A stretch of DNA of 59,226 nt from Burkholderiaceae bacterium (lineage in GTDB: Bacteria; Pseudomonadota; Gammaproteobacteria; Burkholderiales; Burkholderiaceae): contig CANCBK010000003.1 in NCBI GenBank assembly GCA_947374315.1, positions 1 to 59,226 of the forward strand. Reading direction: 5' to 3'. The translations under genes were made by a program, and so were the position numbers. This document shows positions 43,647 to 52,472 of the stretch, in pieces. The notes under the pieces were generated by a model that was not told the origin of the DNA, made no database searches, and was given only the letters and a program-made list of their open reading frames with translations. Each line of letters opens with the position of its first letter. Position 1 is the stretch's first letter.

Positions 43647-43916
43647 CTATTTCTGCTTGTACTGAGTGGCGCAATAAGCGCGGGTCACTAACTTGCTGCG
43701 CAGGGCCTGGTGCTTTGTTGACCTGCCGGTGACTCTTTTGCGCCATAACTCAAAAGACCCACGTTTCAGCTCTTTCCTCATCAGCGCAATCACCTGGGCT
43801 TCGGAATACCCAAAAGTAGCTTCAATCGCATCAAAGGGGGTGCGGTCTTCCCAGGCCATTTCAATCAACCTCGATAGATCGGCTTCCGATAATGTCTGAG
43901 GGGGGCGAGTCGTCAT
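43647..43916 (-). CDS. TIGR03643 / DUF2805 family protein
   Basis: 89 residues. SEADLSRLIEMAWEDRTPFD, FGYSEAQVIALMRKELK and SFELWRKRVTGR are the conserved blocks of TIGR03643, a small family with a winged or homeodomain-like helical fold and unknown function. It is the first gene of the minus-strand arm of the cluster, divergent from an SDR gene with a 65-base gap holding both promoters. Confidence 0.87.
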   Translation of the reverse strand: MTTRPPQTLSEADLSRLIEMAWEDRTPFDAIEATFGYSEAQVIALMRKELKRGSFELWRKRVTGRSTKHQALRSKLVTRAYCATQYKQK

Positions 43917-43981
43917 CGAGCAAGTTTAAGACTTATTCAATAAACTGGCTGAGGATCCTTTAATCCACCCTTTTTATAACT

Positions 43982-44677
43982 ATGCCCCTCATCTCACACC
44001 CCTTTCGCGCACTTGTCATTGGCTCTTCTGGAACCATTGGCTCAGCATTTGTTGATCTACTGGAAGGCAACCCCTCATGTGAGGCGATTAAAGGCATCCA
44101 CCGGAACTCATCGACTCCAATCGACTATGAAGATCTGAATACCATTGAATTGGCGGCTAATGCTCTATCAGAGGATGGTCCCTTTCAACTCATCATTAAT
44201 ACCATTGGCATATTGCACACAGCCGATTGGATGCCTGAGAAAAAACTGGATGACCTCAATGCAGAGCAATTGCAAAAACTCATGCAGGTCAATGCTATTG
44301 GTCCCGGACTCACCATTAGGCGCTTTTCAAAATTACTCGACCCAGCAGGGTCCGTCATGGCCACCCTCTCCGCTAAGGTCGGTAGCATTGAAGACAATCG
44401 TCTGGGAGGCTGGTACAGCTATCGGGCCTCTAAGGCGGCTCTCAACATGTTGATTAAGACCGCGGCCATCGAGCTTGCACGTACCAAGCCTAATGCCGCA
44501 TTGATAGCCCTCCACCCAGGAACAGTGAACTCTCGACTGTCACAACCCTTCAAGGGCGAGAAGATTGGCAGACCCCCTATAGAGGCCGCACAAGACATGC
44601 TCAAGGTTTTACTCTCCTTAAATAAAGAAGATTCGGGGACATTCATCAGCTATGCTGGTGAAAGACTTCCCTGGTAA
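43982..44677 (+). CDS. SDR family oxidoreductase in the photolyase cluster
   Basis: 231 residues, CsgA-like short-chain dehydrogenase. ALVIGSSGTIGSAFVDLL is the cofactor motif, NTIGILHT replaces NNAG, and SYRASKAALNMLIKT holds the Tyr-x3-Lys pair. The end GTFISYAGERLPW resembles photolyase-neighbour SDRs. Substrate unknown. A TATAAC hexamer lies just before the ATG at 43975-43980, and no ribosome site is seen, so the true transcript start is unclear. DUF2237 follows 15 bases on. Confidence 0.87.
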   Translation: MPLISHPFRALVIGSSGTIGSAFVDLLEGNPSCEAIKGIHRNSSTPIDYEDLNTIELAANALSEDGPFQLIINTIGILHTADWMPEKKLDDLNAEQLQKLMQVNAIGPGLTIRRFSKLLDPAGSVMATLSAKVGSIEDNRLGGWYSYRASKAALNMLIKTAAIELARTKPNAALIALHPGTVNSRLSQPFKGEKIGRPPIEAAQDMLKVLLSLNKEDSGTFISYAGERLPW

Positions 44678-44692
44678 ATACAGAAAGTTCAT

Positions 44693-45073
44693 ATGCAACA
44701 TGAAGCAGCTTTAAACGTTTTAGGTCAACCCTTAGTTCCCTGTTCTTTTGATCCTTTAACAGGATTTTTTAGGGATGGTTGCTGCAAAACAAATGAGGAA
44801 GACGCTGGCAGTCACTTAATATGCGCTATTGTCACAGATGATTTTCTACAGTTCAGTCTTAAAAGAGGCAACGATCTGATTACCCCAAGACCTGAATATC
44901 AATTCCTCGGATTGGTGGCAGGCGATCAATGGTGCCTCTGCATGAATCGCTGGACCGAAGCTTTGGATTCAGGATGCGCTCCGACAGTTAAATTAGAGAG
45001 CACTAACGTGAAAGTCTTAGAGGTAGTTTCGCTAGAACTGCTTCAGAAATACGCCTACGCAGCGAAAATATAG
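44693..45073 (+). CDS. DUF2237 family protein
   Basis: 126 residues. NVLGQPLVPCSFDPLTGFFRDGCC, HLICAIVTDDFLQFSLKRGNDL and GDQWCLCMNRWTEA are the signature of DUF2237, a small soluble family found in bacteria, algae and plants with no assigned function. Conserved Cys residues in CC and WCLC are present. Co-directional with the SDR gene and ends three bases before the convergent DUF2256 gene. Confidence 0.88.
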   Translation: MQHEAALNVLGQPLVPCSFDPLTGFFRDGCCKTNEEDAGSHLICAIVTDDFLQFSLKRGNDLITPRPEYQFLGLVAGDQWCLCMNRWTEALDSGCAPTVKLESTNVKVLEVVSLELLQKYAYAAKI

Positions 45074-45076
45074 AGC

Positions 45077-45256
45077 TCAGCCCAAATCGGCGGCAACTGA
45101 CTTCTTCAGGCGACAGGCATCTGAACAGAATTTGATGGACTCCCAATTTTTAGCCCAAGATTTACGCCAAGTCATTTCCCTGCCGCAGGCTATACAAAGC
45201 TTGTGCGGTAAAAATGATTTATTTCCTTTAAAGCCTGATTTATCGGACTGCGCCAT
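45077..45256 (-). CDS. DUF2256 family zinc-ribbon-like protein
   Basis: 59 residues from the ATG at 45256; a GTG six bases upstream is possible. KLCIACGREMTWRKSWAKNW and KFCSDACR give four cysteines (C-x2-C ... C-x3-C), a zinc-ribbon pattern, and the W-RK-WAKNW block identifies DUF2256. In many genomes this short gene accompanies photolyase-related proteins. Function unknown. Confidence 0.87.
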   Translation of the reverse strand: MAQSDKSGFKGNKSFLPHKLCIACGREMTWRKSWAKNWESIKFCSDACRLKKSVAADLG

Positions 45257-45312
45257 ACCCACCCATTAAAAACCAATAGACTCATCATCATACGAAACCG
45301 TCGAGATGCCCA

Positions 45313-46215
45313 TTGAAAGCTTTTTACACTGACCACTATGTTTTACCACTTCCTCCCGGGCACCGCTTTCCAATGGAGAAGTATGGGAGATTACGAGACT
45401 TAGTTTCACAATTGGATGATGTTCAATTGGTTGATGCCCCTGCGGCATCTGATACGCAGATACTGTACGCACATGATGCAAGCTACCTCATCAAAGTACT
45501 GCAAGGTGGCCTGAGCGCCCAAGAGCAGAAAGAAATTGGCTTTCCCTGGAGCGTGTCAATGGTTGAACGCTCACGTAGATCAGCGGGAGCAACCCTAGCA
45601 GCCGCCAAGATTGCCCTCAAGGAAGGGGTGGCCGCAAATCTCGCTGGCGGCACTCACCACGCCTATCGCAATAAGGGCAGTGGATTCTGCGTCTTTAATG
45701 ACTCTGCAATCGCAGCAAGGTCAGTCCAAAAAGAAATCAATCCGGGACTGAAGATTGCGATTATTGATTTGGATGTTCATCAAGGTAATGGCACGGCCTC
45801 TATTTTAGAAAATGATTCGTCCATCTTCACCCTCTCTATTCACGGAGAAAATAATTTCCCGTTTAAAAAAGAAGTTAGCGATCTCGATGTTGGCCTAGCG
45901 GATGAAACCGGGGATGAACCCTATTTAGAAGCGCTGCATCAAAGCTTGGAAAAGTTGGACACACAATTCACGCCCGATCTCATCATTTACTTGGCCGGCG
46001 CCGATCCCCATGAAGGGGATCGCTTAGGAAAACTTAGTCTGAGTAAAAATGGCATGCGCCAGAGAGATGAGTGCGTCTTCCAGTTTGGCCTAGATCGCCA
46101 AATTCCCGTTGCGTTCAGCATGGCCGGCGGTTATGGCAAGGAAATTCAATCGACTGTGGATATTCACTTCCAAACCATTCAAACCGCACTTCAATTTCAA
46201 CAAAAATATACGTGA
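45313..46215 (+). CDS. histone deacetylase-like hydrolase
   Basis: 300 residues from a TTG at 45313; the conserved N-terminus FYTDHYVLPLPPGHRFP leaves no later start. GGTHHAY holds the catalytic His115/His116, IDLDVHQGNGTA the zinc ligands Asp154 and His156, and LAGADPHEGDRLGKL Asp231; the GGY tyrosine is in MAGGYGKE. All active-site residues of the arginase/deacetylase fold are present. It would remove acyl groups from lysines, polyamines or small molecules. Divergent from DUF2256 by 56 bases. Confidence 0.9.
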   Translation: MKAFYTDHYVLPLPPGHRFPMEKYGRLRDLVSQLDDVQLVDAPAASDTQILYAHDASYLIKVLQGGLSAQEQKEIGFPWSVSMVERSRRSAGATLAAAKIALKEGVAANLAGGTHHAYRNKGSGFCVFNDSAIAARSVQKEINPGLKIAIIDLDVHQGNGTASILENDSSIFTLSIHGENNFPFKKEVSDLDVGLADETGDEPYLEALHQSLEKLDTQFTPDLIIYLAGADPHEGDRLGKLSLSKNGMRQRDECVFQFGLDRQIPVAFSMAGGYGKEIQSTVDIHFQTIQTALQFQQKYT

Positions 46216-46216
46216 A

Positions 46217-46843
46217 TTACTTTTGCTTTTTAGGTAAAGAATTGATCGTCTTGGCGTCGTTCAATTGGTTGTCTACCAGATAAAGGGTTCCGCCATAGTT
46301 TGCTTGCAGGTCATACCCAGCTAGGCCTACTGTGTAAATCGTAATATTGGGATTAAAAGATCGTACAGTACCGCCAGAGCCAGCAGAAAAATTAGCATCT
46401 ACGTCCATACCGCCTCGTTGCCCATCTATAGATGTTAATAAGAACTGGTCAATAGCACTTGTGTTCTTAAAAACAATAATTTGGTATTGTTGCTGATAAC
46501 CTGCGCCAACCCCTTCTCCAGTCTTCATTGCCTCCATAAATAGAGGTTCTGGACGACGTTTATCAAACAGTACACCGTCTCCTCTAGCTACTACCAACAA
46601 CACCACATTCACATTAGTAGTGTTAAAGACTGCATACCCAGGAGCATCCTCAATCTCTTTTTTTACCGCAGGATTTTGCTTGATCAAGGCGGCCAATCCC
46701 GTCTTTGACATTGCAAGGGTCGACTCTCTCTTTTGCTCAATTTCCTGAGCTGTTAGGGGCTTGCCATCACTGCCTGTGGACTGGCAAGCGGCCAATAAGA
46801 CCACACATAAAGAGGCGATTGCTAATTTTAATAAGTGCAACAT
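46217..46843 (-). CDS. SYLF/Ysc84-domain lipoprotein
   Basis: 208 residues. A lipoprotein signal ends at LLAAC (Cys20). The SYLF domain spans about 45-205, with PGYAVFNTTNVNVVLLVVARGDG, GVGAGYQQQYQIIVFKN and IDQFLL, and ends NPNITIYTVGLAGYDLQANYGG. SYLF proteins bind lipids; bacterial roles are unclear. It is convergent with the HDAC-like gene, with only one base between stops. The following 175-base gap (46844-47018) is AT-rich, with no gene seen. Confidence 0.87.
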   Translation of the reverse strand: MLHLLKLAIASLCVVLLAACQSTGSDGKPLTAQEIEQKRESTLAMSKTGLAALIKQNPAVKKEIEDAPGYAVFNTTNVNVVLLVVARGDGVLFDKRRPEPLFMEAMKTGEGVGAGYQQQYQIIVFKNTSAIDQFLLTSIDGQRGGMDVDANFSAGSGGTVRSFNPNITIYTVGLAGYDLQANYGGTLYLVDNQLNDAKTINSLPKKQK

Positions 46844-47018
46844 AATTTCCTTGGGTAATAAAAAGGGTCACTCTGCATGATTAAACACGAGGGGAAATCA
46901 GATTTTATATGGATTCAGCATATCTTTATATAAATAATAAAGGTAATCCCCTATTTAATAGGCTGAGCTCGGCTCATGAAATCGGGAAACTAGCCTGGTG
47001 CTAGCGCAATTGCGTTTG

Positions 47019-47504
47019 CTACCGATGTTGCTTGGTCTGACTGGACTTATATACCGTCCAATATTTCTGCATTTCAATGAATAAGAATGAAGCGGACCAC
47101 GTAATCAGAATCAAGCCCGTGAGAGCCTCAACGCCGGTTAAGTATCGCAAATAACCTTGGGCGACGATTTCACCATAACCCACGGTGGTATAGGTATTGA
47201 ATGATAAATAGGCGCAATCAAGCAAAACACCATGATCGGATAACTGGCCAACTAGCTTACCCATCGAAGGAAAATGCAGGGTCACGAAGTAACCCAATGC
47301 GAAGATCCAAATCTCCACAACATGAGCCATAAAAATAGCCCCAACACCTAAGAGCACTTTGAACCGAGGGGCGATATGCGCCACTCTCGGAAGACTTTTA
47401 TCTAACTGAAAAAGGACTTCATAGTGCAGCAAGATCGTAATGAGCGCCAATAATCCATTGGCTATAAAGGCTGTTATGAGCAACATATGTAAATTATCCC
47501 CCAT
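47019..47504 (-). CDS. ion channel family protein (K+ channel-like, two-helix plus pore)
   Basis: 161 residues with four hydrophobic segments. The pore loop LSFNTYTTVGYGEIVAQG has the potassium selectivity filter TVGYG, followed by TGVEALTGLILITWSASFLFIEM as the inner helix. No cytosolic RCK domain is present. It probably conducts K+ through the inner membrane. Followed upstream by the eRF1-like gene 19 bases away on the same strand. Confidence 0.87.
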   Translation of the reverse strand: MGDNLHMLLITAFIANGLLALITILLHYEVLFQLDKSLPRVAHIAPRFKVLLGVGAIFMAHVVEIWIFALGYFVTLHFPSMGKLVGQLSDHGVLLDCAYLSFNTYTTVGYGEIVAQGYLRYLTGVEALTGLILITWSASFLFIEMQKYWTVYKSSQTKQHR

Positions 47505-47523
47505 CTTTCAGAGGGATAAATCA

Positions 47524-47928
47524 TTAACCAGCAATAACGGTATCGCCTTTTAAAGCGTCTACTTTGACAAAATATTTTTTCGCATAGGCCAATAATTGTC
47601 CATCAGTAGGATGATCAACCGTTTCAATTCCAACAACCTTATCTGCAATACCATGATCATGCTTAGTCGCATGTTTCATGAGCTCTAATTTTGCAGAGCC
47701 TGGACCAACAATTAAAATCTCTTTAGATTCCATTACCGCCTGAATCACTTCATGCAAATAGTGTTCGTCTGGGCCTGCATGAGCACCACTCACGGAGCCA
47801 CTCTTATGATGCAAGTTTTTATGGGTCGATCTTGTCTTGATGACTTCGCTCTCGCTAGCTGTAGGGTTAAAGTAAATAACGTGGGCCTCTTGGTGATCGA
47901 TCCAAATTACAGAGTGATTAAATGACAT
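47524..47928 (-). CDS. translational machinery-like protein (eRF1/Pelota domain 3-like)
   Basis: 134 residues. It begins MSFNHSVIWIDHQEAHVIYFN and contains HLHEVIQAVMESKEILIVGPGSAKLEL (as YLHEV here) and VGIETVDHPTDGQLLAYAKKYF, the pattern of bacterial proteins annotated translational machinery protein, related to the host-attachment and eRF1 domain 3 folds. A His-rich stretch THKNLHHKSGSVSGAHAG is present. Likely a stress-linked cytosolic protein; mechanism unknown. Confidence 0.8.
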   Translation of the reverse strand: MSFNHSVIWIDHQEAHVIYFNPTASESEVIKTRSTHKNLHHKSGSVSGAHAGPDEHYLHEVIQAVMESKEILIVGPGSAKLELMKHATKHDHGIADKVVGIETVDHPTDGQLLAYAKKYFVKVDALKGDTVIAG

Positions 47929-47982
47929 ATTTTCTCTTTCTAATTAAACAACAAATTACTAAACCTAAAGCATTGAAAATGA

Positions 47983-48249
47983 CTAATCCAAGATTAGATC
48001 ATGACTGAATATGTGAACAGCACCATCTATGGCGTGTCCATTGACTATCTTTTTCTCGGCGATCGACAACAACTTCAATTGATGGTTGTTGAACAATTGC
48101 AACGCGCTCGCCTCTACCCCATCAGTATCTAGATCTTGCAAAGCCTCATAGCTAACACTGCACTGCAGGGGCTTACCATCTAACAAGGCTGGATAAGCAA
48201 TATCACCATTACCAAGAGTGAATGCGGGGCCAATAAATTCAAGCTTCAT
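47983..48249 (-). CDS. DUF1488 family protein
   Basis: 88 residues from the ATG at 48249; a GTG 12 bases upstream is possible. MKLEFIGPAFTLGNGDIAYPALLDGKPLQCSVSYEALQDL and FNNHQLKLLSIAEKKI follow the DUF1488 pattern of a small beta sheet plus helix. Function unknown. It lies 54 bases upstream of the eRF1-like gene on the same strand. Confidence 0.7.
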   Translation of the reverse strand: MKLEFIGPAFTLGNGDIAYPALLDGKPLQCSVSYEALQDLDTDGVEASALQLFNNHQLKLLSIAEKKIVNGHAIDGAVHIFSHDLILD

Positions 48250-48347
48250 CACGGAACTCACTTTATTTAAGAATAATCAAATTACTCTAACATTTTGAAC
48301 TTCTTTGGCAAGCTGAACTTGATGCAAATCAACAGAATTGGACTTCT

Positions 48348-49217
48348 TTACTGCTGGCGATCTATTTTTCGTTGCAATAAAAAGTTCTGCGCAGTCCTGG
48401 AGAGATGAATTTCATGAGTTTTACTCAAATAATTTGATCTCCTCAACAGATCTTCCGCCGGTAAAGCCAATGATGCGCCATTACTAACAAACAAAATTTG
48501 ATTCATTCGATCATCCTCCATCACCAATATCGATGGGCGATTAAAGATGCGGTCAATTCTCTCTTGATAGACTTGATTGAGCCCTGCCGCCCCTGAAAAG
48601 TTAATAACCAACATCCCATTGGGATTTAAGCAGGCTAGGCAGCTGGCATAAAAATCCTCGCTACAGAGTTGGGCAGCTTGCCCAAGCTTGGTATATCCAT
48701 CAATCAATAGGATATCAAATTTTTCTTCCGTATTTCTGAAATAAGCCGCTCCGTCAGCCTCAACCACCTGAAAGCGAGAATCATTTTGTGGAACATGAAA
48801 CTTCTCCTTTAGCGCGATGACTTTGGAATTATTCTCCAGCACTAGAACAGATGAGCCTGGTAAGTGATGGTGGCAATACTTTGCAAGCGAGCCTCCGCCC
48901 AATCCGATCATCGCAATACTCTTGGGGTCGGAATGAAAGAGTAAAAACCCCATCATCGTTTCTGTATAGCTCACCACCAGCCGGATGGGCGCCTGCATAT
49001 CCATCAAACTCTGTGTAGACTCGCTATCGAAATACAGCGCCTTAAACTTATTACTCTCTATGATGTAAGGCTCGCCCTGAGTGCCATCAAACTTTTCCTT
49101 CAGCCTAGAAAGGCCTTCTTTAAGAAATTGCATGCCTGAGGGCTTCAGTGCTGAATTGAGTTGAACCATGTTCCTGGAATTGTACGGCTCGTTAGGGTGC
49201 CCCCCATTGTTAATCAT
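48348..49217 (-). CDS. spermidine synthase-like methyltransferase-fold protein
   Basis: 289 residues. SIAMIGLGGGSLAKYCHHHLP and VLVLENNSKVIALKEKF are the nucleotide-binding blocks of the spermidine synthase fold; QVVEADGAAYFRN and FDILLIDGYTKLGQAAQL follow. The usual active-site Asp-containing DSSDP motif is replaced by DGYTK, so aminopropyl transfer is doubtful and other alkyl transfer is possible. No S-adenosylmethionine decarboxylase is near. The start is uncertain: internal ATGs exist and no ribosome site is clear. Confidence 0.82.
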   Translation of the reverse strand: MINNGGHPNEPYNSRNMVQLNSALKPSGMQFLKEGLSRLKEKFDGTQGEPYIIESNKFKALYFDSESTQSLMDMQAPIRLVVSYTETMMGFLLFHSDPKSIAMIGLGGGSLAKYCHHHLPGSSVLVLENNSKVIALKEKFHVPQNDSRFQVVEADGAAYFRNTEEKFDILLIDGYTKLGQAAQLCSEDFYASCLACLNPNGMLVINFSGAAGLNQVYQERIDRIFNRPSILVMEDDRMNQILFVSNGASLALPAEDLLRRSNYLSKTHEIHLSRTAQNFLLQRKIDRQQ

Positions 49218-49285
49218 GGGAGCTTAAAACCAACCCGAAGGTTGGCATCGATCTAAGCCATCAATGCTTTAGAGGCATTTCTTGG

Positions 49286-50989
49286 TTACCAGCTCTGCCT
49301 CTTACCATCTAGCCACGTTTCATTCACTTTAATATTGCGAATATCCGCTGGCGAAGTTTTACGTGGATTCTTTTCCAAAATCACTAAATCAGCCTGCTTG
49401 CCAACTTCTAAGCTACCGACAATATTGTCGGCAAAGATTTGATAAGCGGCATTAATCGTAATGGCACGAATAGCATCATCCACTGTCACAGCCTGGGTTG
49501 GCCCCAATACTTTCTGTGGAGGCAGCTGCCACTCCCTAGTGACCTCTTCACTGATGTAGCTCAAAGGCCCAATCGGAGAAACAGGAGAATCACTGTGGAG
49601 TGTGAATCTAGCGCCAGCCCTCTTGAAGTCACCGGCTGGATCAATGCGCTTTGAGCGCTCTGCTCCAATCAAATGATCATTAAAGGCCTCACCCCAAAAA
49701 TCCACATGCCCAATGGTAAAACTTGGCACTACCCCCATCTTCACGGCCTTCTTCACCTGACTCTCATTGTTAATAGTGAAGTGCTCAATACGTAAACGAC
49801 GCTCTTGTGGATGAGGATTGCCCGCCAATAATTTTTCGTAGTTATTTAAGGTTTGATCGATGGCTTTATCACCATTAGAGTGAATCGAGATTTGCCAACC
49901 CTGATCAAAATAAGGCTTCATTAAGCTCAGGATCTGACCATCTTGATAGTTTAGGTCGCCGCTAAATTTAGAGCCCTTAGGGTAGGCATAGGGCGCATTT
50001 AGTGCAGCCGTTAATCCTTGGGTAGAACCATCGGCAATGTATTTCACACCTATGAGGCGAAAGCGATCATCACCCTCATTTGGCTTGATAGCGTTAAAAC
50101 CAACTGGTAATGATTGGGCCCAGAGGTAGCCTCTAATCCTAATGGGCGCTGCATTATTAGCAGACACCGCCTTATACAAGGCAACTTCTTGCTCAACACC
50201 CAAATTAGCACCCACACTCATTTCAGAAGCAGAGGTAATCCCCTTGGATGCCATCATCTTTAAGGTTCCCTGAAGCGCCTCTACCAACTGCACTTGCGTA
50301 GGTACTGGTATCTTAGCCATAAATGCCAGATACGAAGGGGGCTCAACCAACTTCCCAGTCAGCTTGCCTTGCGCATCTTTTGCATAGATGCCGCCATTAC
50401 CTGGATTAGGCGTTGTATCAGTGATCCCAGCCAGCTCTAGGGCCCTGTGATTCACATAGCCAATATGCCCAGATTGATTAATGATGAAGATGGGAACATC
50501 TTTAGAAACTCGATCCAAATCATCCGCCGTTAATTCCGCCATAAAAGGTGTGGTACGCGAAGGATCTACCCCAAAGGCTACCAACCAACCGCCTGCTGGG
50601 ACATTTTTCAATTCTGCCTTTAGCTTCTGACTGATCGTCTCAATAGTGTCATATGGCAGGGTGAAATTACTTAAATTGACCCACATTCTCTCCATCACTG
50701 TAGTGCCGATAATGTGGACATGTGGCTCGACAAAACCTGGCATCAAAGTCTGGCCCTTGAGATCAATCACCTGAGTGTTATCAGCCTGCCATTCTTTAGT
50801 CACAGCATCTTTAGTGCCAACCGCCACAATCTTGCCATTTTGCACAGCCAAAGCCTGCGCTTCTTCATTCTGAGCGTTGACCGTCACAATCGGGCCGCCG
50901 TAAAAAATAGTGTCGGCATTGCCTTTAGCAAAGACCAACGCACATTGCGCCATGAATAATGCAGAGAGTAGTTTTGGAGTAAATTTCAT
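49286..50989 (-). CDS. exported amidohydrolase, YtcJ type (1)
   Basis: 567 residues from the ATG at 50989 (AGGA seven bases upstream), with a signal peptide (about 1-22, ending VFAKG). Metal motifs GFVEPHVHIIG (HxH), ISIHSNGDKAID, LRIEHFTI and FTLHSDSPVSP place it in the amidohydrolase-3 (YtcJ/N-substituted formamide deformylase) family. Most relatives are cytosolic; here export to the periplasm is predicted. The Asp in SNGDKAID is normal for the family, unlike the second copy at 52473. Confidence 0.9.
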   Translation of the reverse strand: MKFTPKLLSALFMAQCALVFAKGNADTIFYGGPIVTVNAQNEEAQALAVQNGKIVAVGTKDAVTKEWQADNTQVIDLKGQTLMPGFVEPHVHIIGTTVMERMWVNLSNFTLPYDTIETISQKLKAELKNVPAGGWLVAFGVDPSRTTPFMAELTADDLDRVSKDVPIFIINQSGHIGYVNHRALELAGITDTTPNPGNGGIYAKDAQGKLTGKLVEPPSYLAFMAKIPVPTQVQLVEALQGTLKMMASKGITSASEMSVGANLGVEQEVALYKAVSANNAAPIRIRGYLWAQSLPVGFNAIKPNEGDDRFRLIGVKYIADGSTQGLTAALNAPYAYPKGSKFSGDLNYQDGQILSLMKPYFDQGWQISIHSNGDKAIDQTLNNYEKLLAGNPHPQERRLRIEHFTINNESQVKKAVKMGVVPSFTIGHVDFWGEAFNDHLIGAERSKRIDPAGDFKRAGARFTLHSDSPVSPIGPLSYISEEVTREWQLPPQKVLGPTQAVTVDDAIRAITINAAYQIFADNIVGSLEVGKQADLVILEKNPRKTSPADIRNIKVNETWLDGKRQSW

Positions 50990-51221
50990 ATTCAAATCCT
51001 AGTTTTTGGGTCAATCACCAAAAGATGGCCGTTGTTGCCTTAAAGAACATACAGAATCACCTAGAGTAGCCCTGAAATAATACATCGCTAGCGTCAGGTG
51101 CTTATAAAAATCATTGGCATAAGCCCGACCTCTATTTAATGACCTCGTATTGGCTGATTATTGATGTCTGAGTCAACTTCTAAAACAGACAAAGGTCAAC
51201 TAAAAGGGGTTGGTCACGGGC

Positions 51222-51246
51222 AAAGAAAAACCCGCCTAAGCGGGTC
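51222..51246 (-). terminator. rho-independent terminator after the Ntn hydrolase gene
   Basis: On the minus strand ACCCGC-TTAG-GCGGGT is a six-base stem followed by TTTTTCTTTG, 31 bases after the stop at 51277. The rest of the 287-base gap 50990-51276 shows nothing definite apart from the promoter region expected for the 49286 gene. Confidence 0.85.
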
Positions 51247-51276
51247 TCTCGCGCTAAATGACTTACCTTCAGAAGC

Positions 51277-52386
51277 TTAATTTACTGGGACTGATATTCT
51301 GGGTTGATCCAATCTTGTGTACCTTATTTCTTTAGCATTCACATCCATTTTCTTAAAATCAAATGCATAGACATTGCTATTTGCAAACATCTTGACGCTA
51401 TAAGTCATACTTTTATTATTCGCGACCACACTCCACTCAGTGACCTCATATCCACCCAAACCACCGCCATAAGGATTGCTGGCTGGTAATGTTACTGCGC
51501 CAGGAGGAATATCAAAGCTACCTAAAATATGCCATGCAGCATCACTCATTTGGGCGCTAGTAAAACTAGTTGGCACTGAATTTGATAAAAAGAGCGCGCG
51601 AATAAAACGACTTGGGCTCAAGTAATCCCCAGGAAGACCATGCAAGCCATTGCCTGAACTTGGTGCCGCAAATGTAGCGCCATTGATCACTAGAGGTGGC
51701 TTCTCCACCTTGGAAAGATTGGCGTAATTACCAATGCTATTGAGGTGATCCTGGAATGGAGGATCGTTTGTCACAACCGTTACTGGATTGTCGGTAATTG
51801 TTAATCCATCTTTAGCGTACTCCACTACGATACTTTTTCCATTCGCATCGTGGAAGGTGTAGTGCACCGCAGGAGTCTGATTGCCATAAATAGCGAGCTT
51901 AGCGCCGTTCACTTTAATCTTCTGCAAGCCCACTTTAATTTCATCGACAGTTGCAAAATTTGTCAAAGCATAAGTAAGTACCTGAACTGAATTAATGCTA
52001 TCGCCAGAGTTGGCTGCAGCAACAGCTTGAAATACGGCACTGTTAGGAAAGTTGAGCATCCCCCCAACGAGACCCTTCTCATTCATACCGTCTACAAACT
52101 CTGGGAGACCCAATACATTCAAACCAGCGACGGCATATTTAGATGTCCACTCATGGCCTGACCCATATTTACCATCAACGCCAATACCCTTTAAGGAATA
52201 ACTTCTGGGAATAGTAGTTAACTGTGAATGTAGCGGCATACCAAATTCCATGGTCCGCCCGTAGACATATCCACCATCACTGCCTTTTAGCAAGAAGCTA
52301 GTACAGGCATTACTCATCAATGGAGCAAAAGCCAAAGTAGCCGATACCGAAGCTGCGACTATCTTTTTTAACATTTTTTGTTTCAC
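51277..52386 (-). CDS. exported linear amide C-N hydrolase (choloylglycine hydrolase / Ntn family)
   Basis: 369 residues from the GTG at 52384-52386, chosen because AAGGA lies six bases upstream; an ATG nine bases further up would put the site right against it. A signal peptide ends SNA and leaves Cys28 as the first mature residue in ACTSFLLKGSDGGYVYGRTMEFG, the Ntn nucleophile and the R/M-EF motif. VVTNDPPFQDHL and GLPGDYLSPSRFIRA are conserved. Relatives hydrolyse bile salts, penicillin V or acyl-homoserine lactones. Processing and nucleophile exposure by signal peptidase is a known feature of periplasmic members. Confidence 0.9.
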   Translation of the reverse strand: MKQKMLKKIVAASVSATLAFAPLMSNACTSFLLKGSDGGYVYGRTMEFGMPLHSQLTTIPRSYSLKGIGVDGKYGSGHEWTSKYAVAGLNVLGLPEFVDGMNEKGLVGGMLNFPNSAVFQAVAAANSGDSINSVQVLTYALTNFATVDEIKVGLQKIKVNGAKLAIYGNQTPAVHYTFHDANGKSIVVEYAKDGLTITDNPVTVVTNDPPFQDHLNSIGNYANLSKVEKPPLVINGATFAAPSSGNGLHGLPGDYLSPSRFIRALFLSNSVPTSFTSAQMSDAAWHILGSFDIPPGAVTLPASNPYGGGLGGYEVTEWSVVANNKSMTYSVKMFANSNVYAFDFKKMDVNAKEIRYTRLDQPRISVPVN

Positions 52387-52472
52387 AATCATTCCTTTAA
52401 TATTTATATGCCAATACTCTAGCAAAGCTTGATAATCCGAACCAAAAGCCAACCACTATCTAACAGATAGAA

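Noticed and set aside
43642..43746. longer DCC protein start
   Set aside because: It overlaps TIGR03643 and the added residues show no similarity; the DGLC motif sits at the expected distance from the shorter start.
46844..47018. possible small RNA or gene in the AT-rich gap
   Set aside because: No ORF with a ribosome site, no stable hairpin with a T run and no clear promoter were seen.
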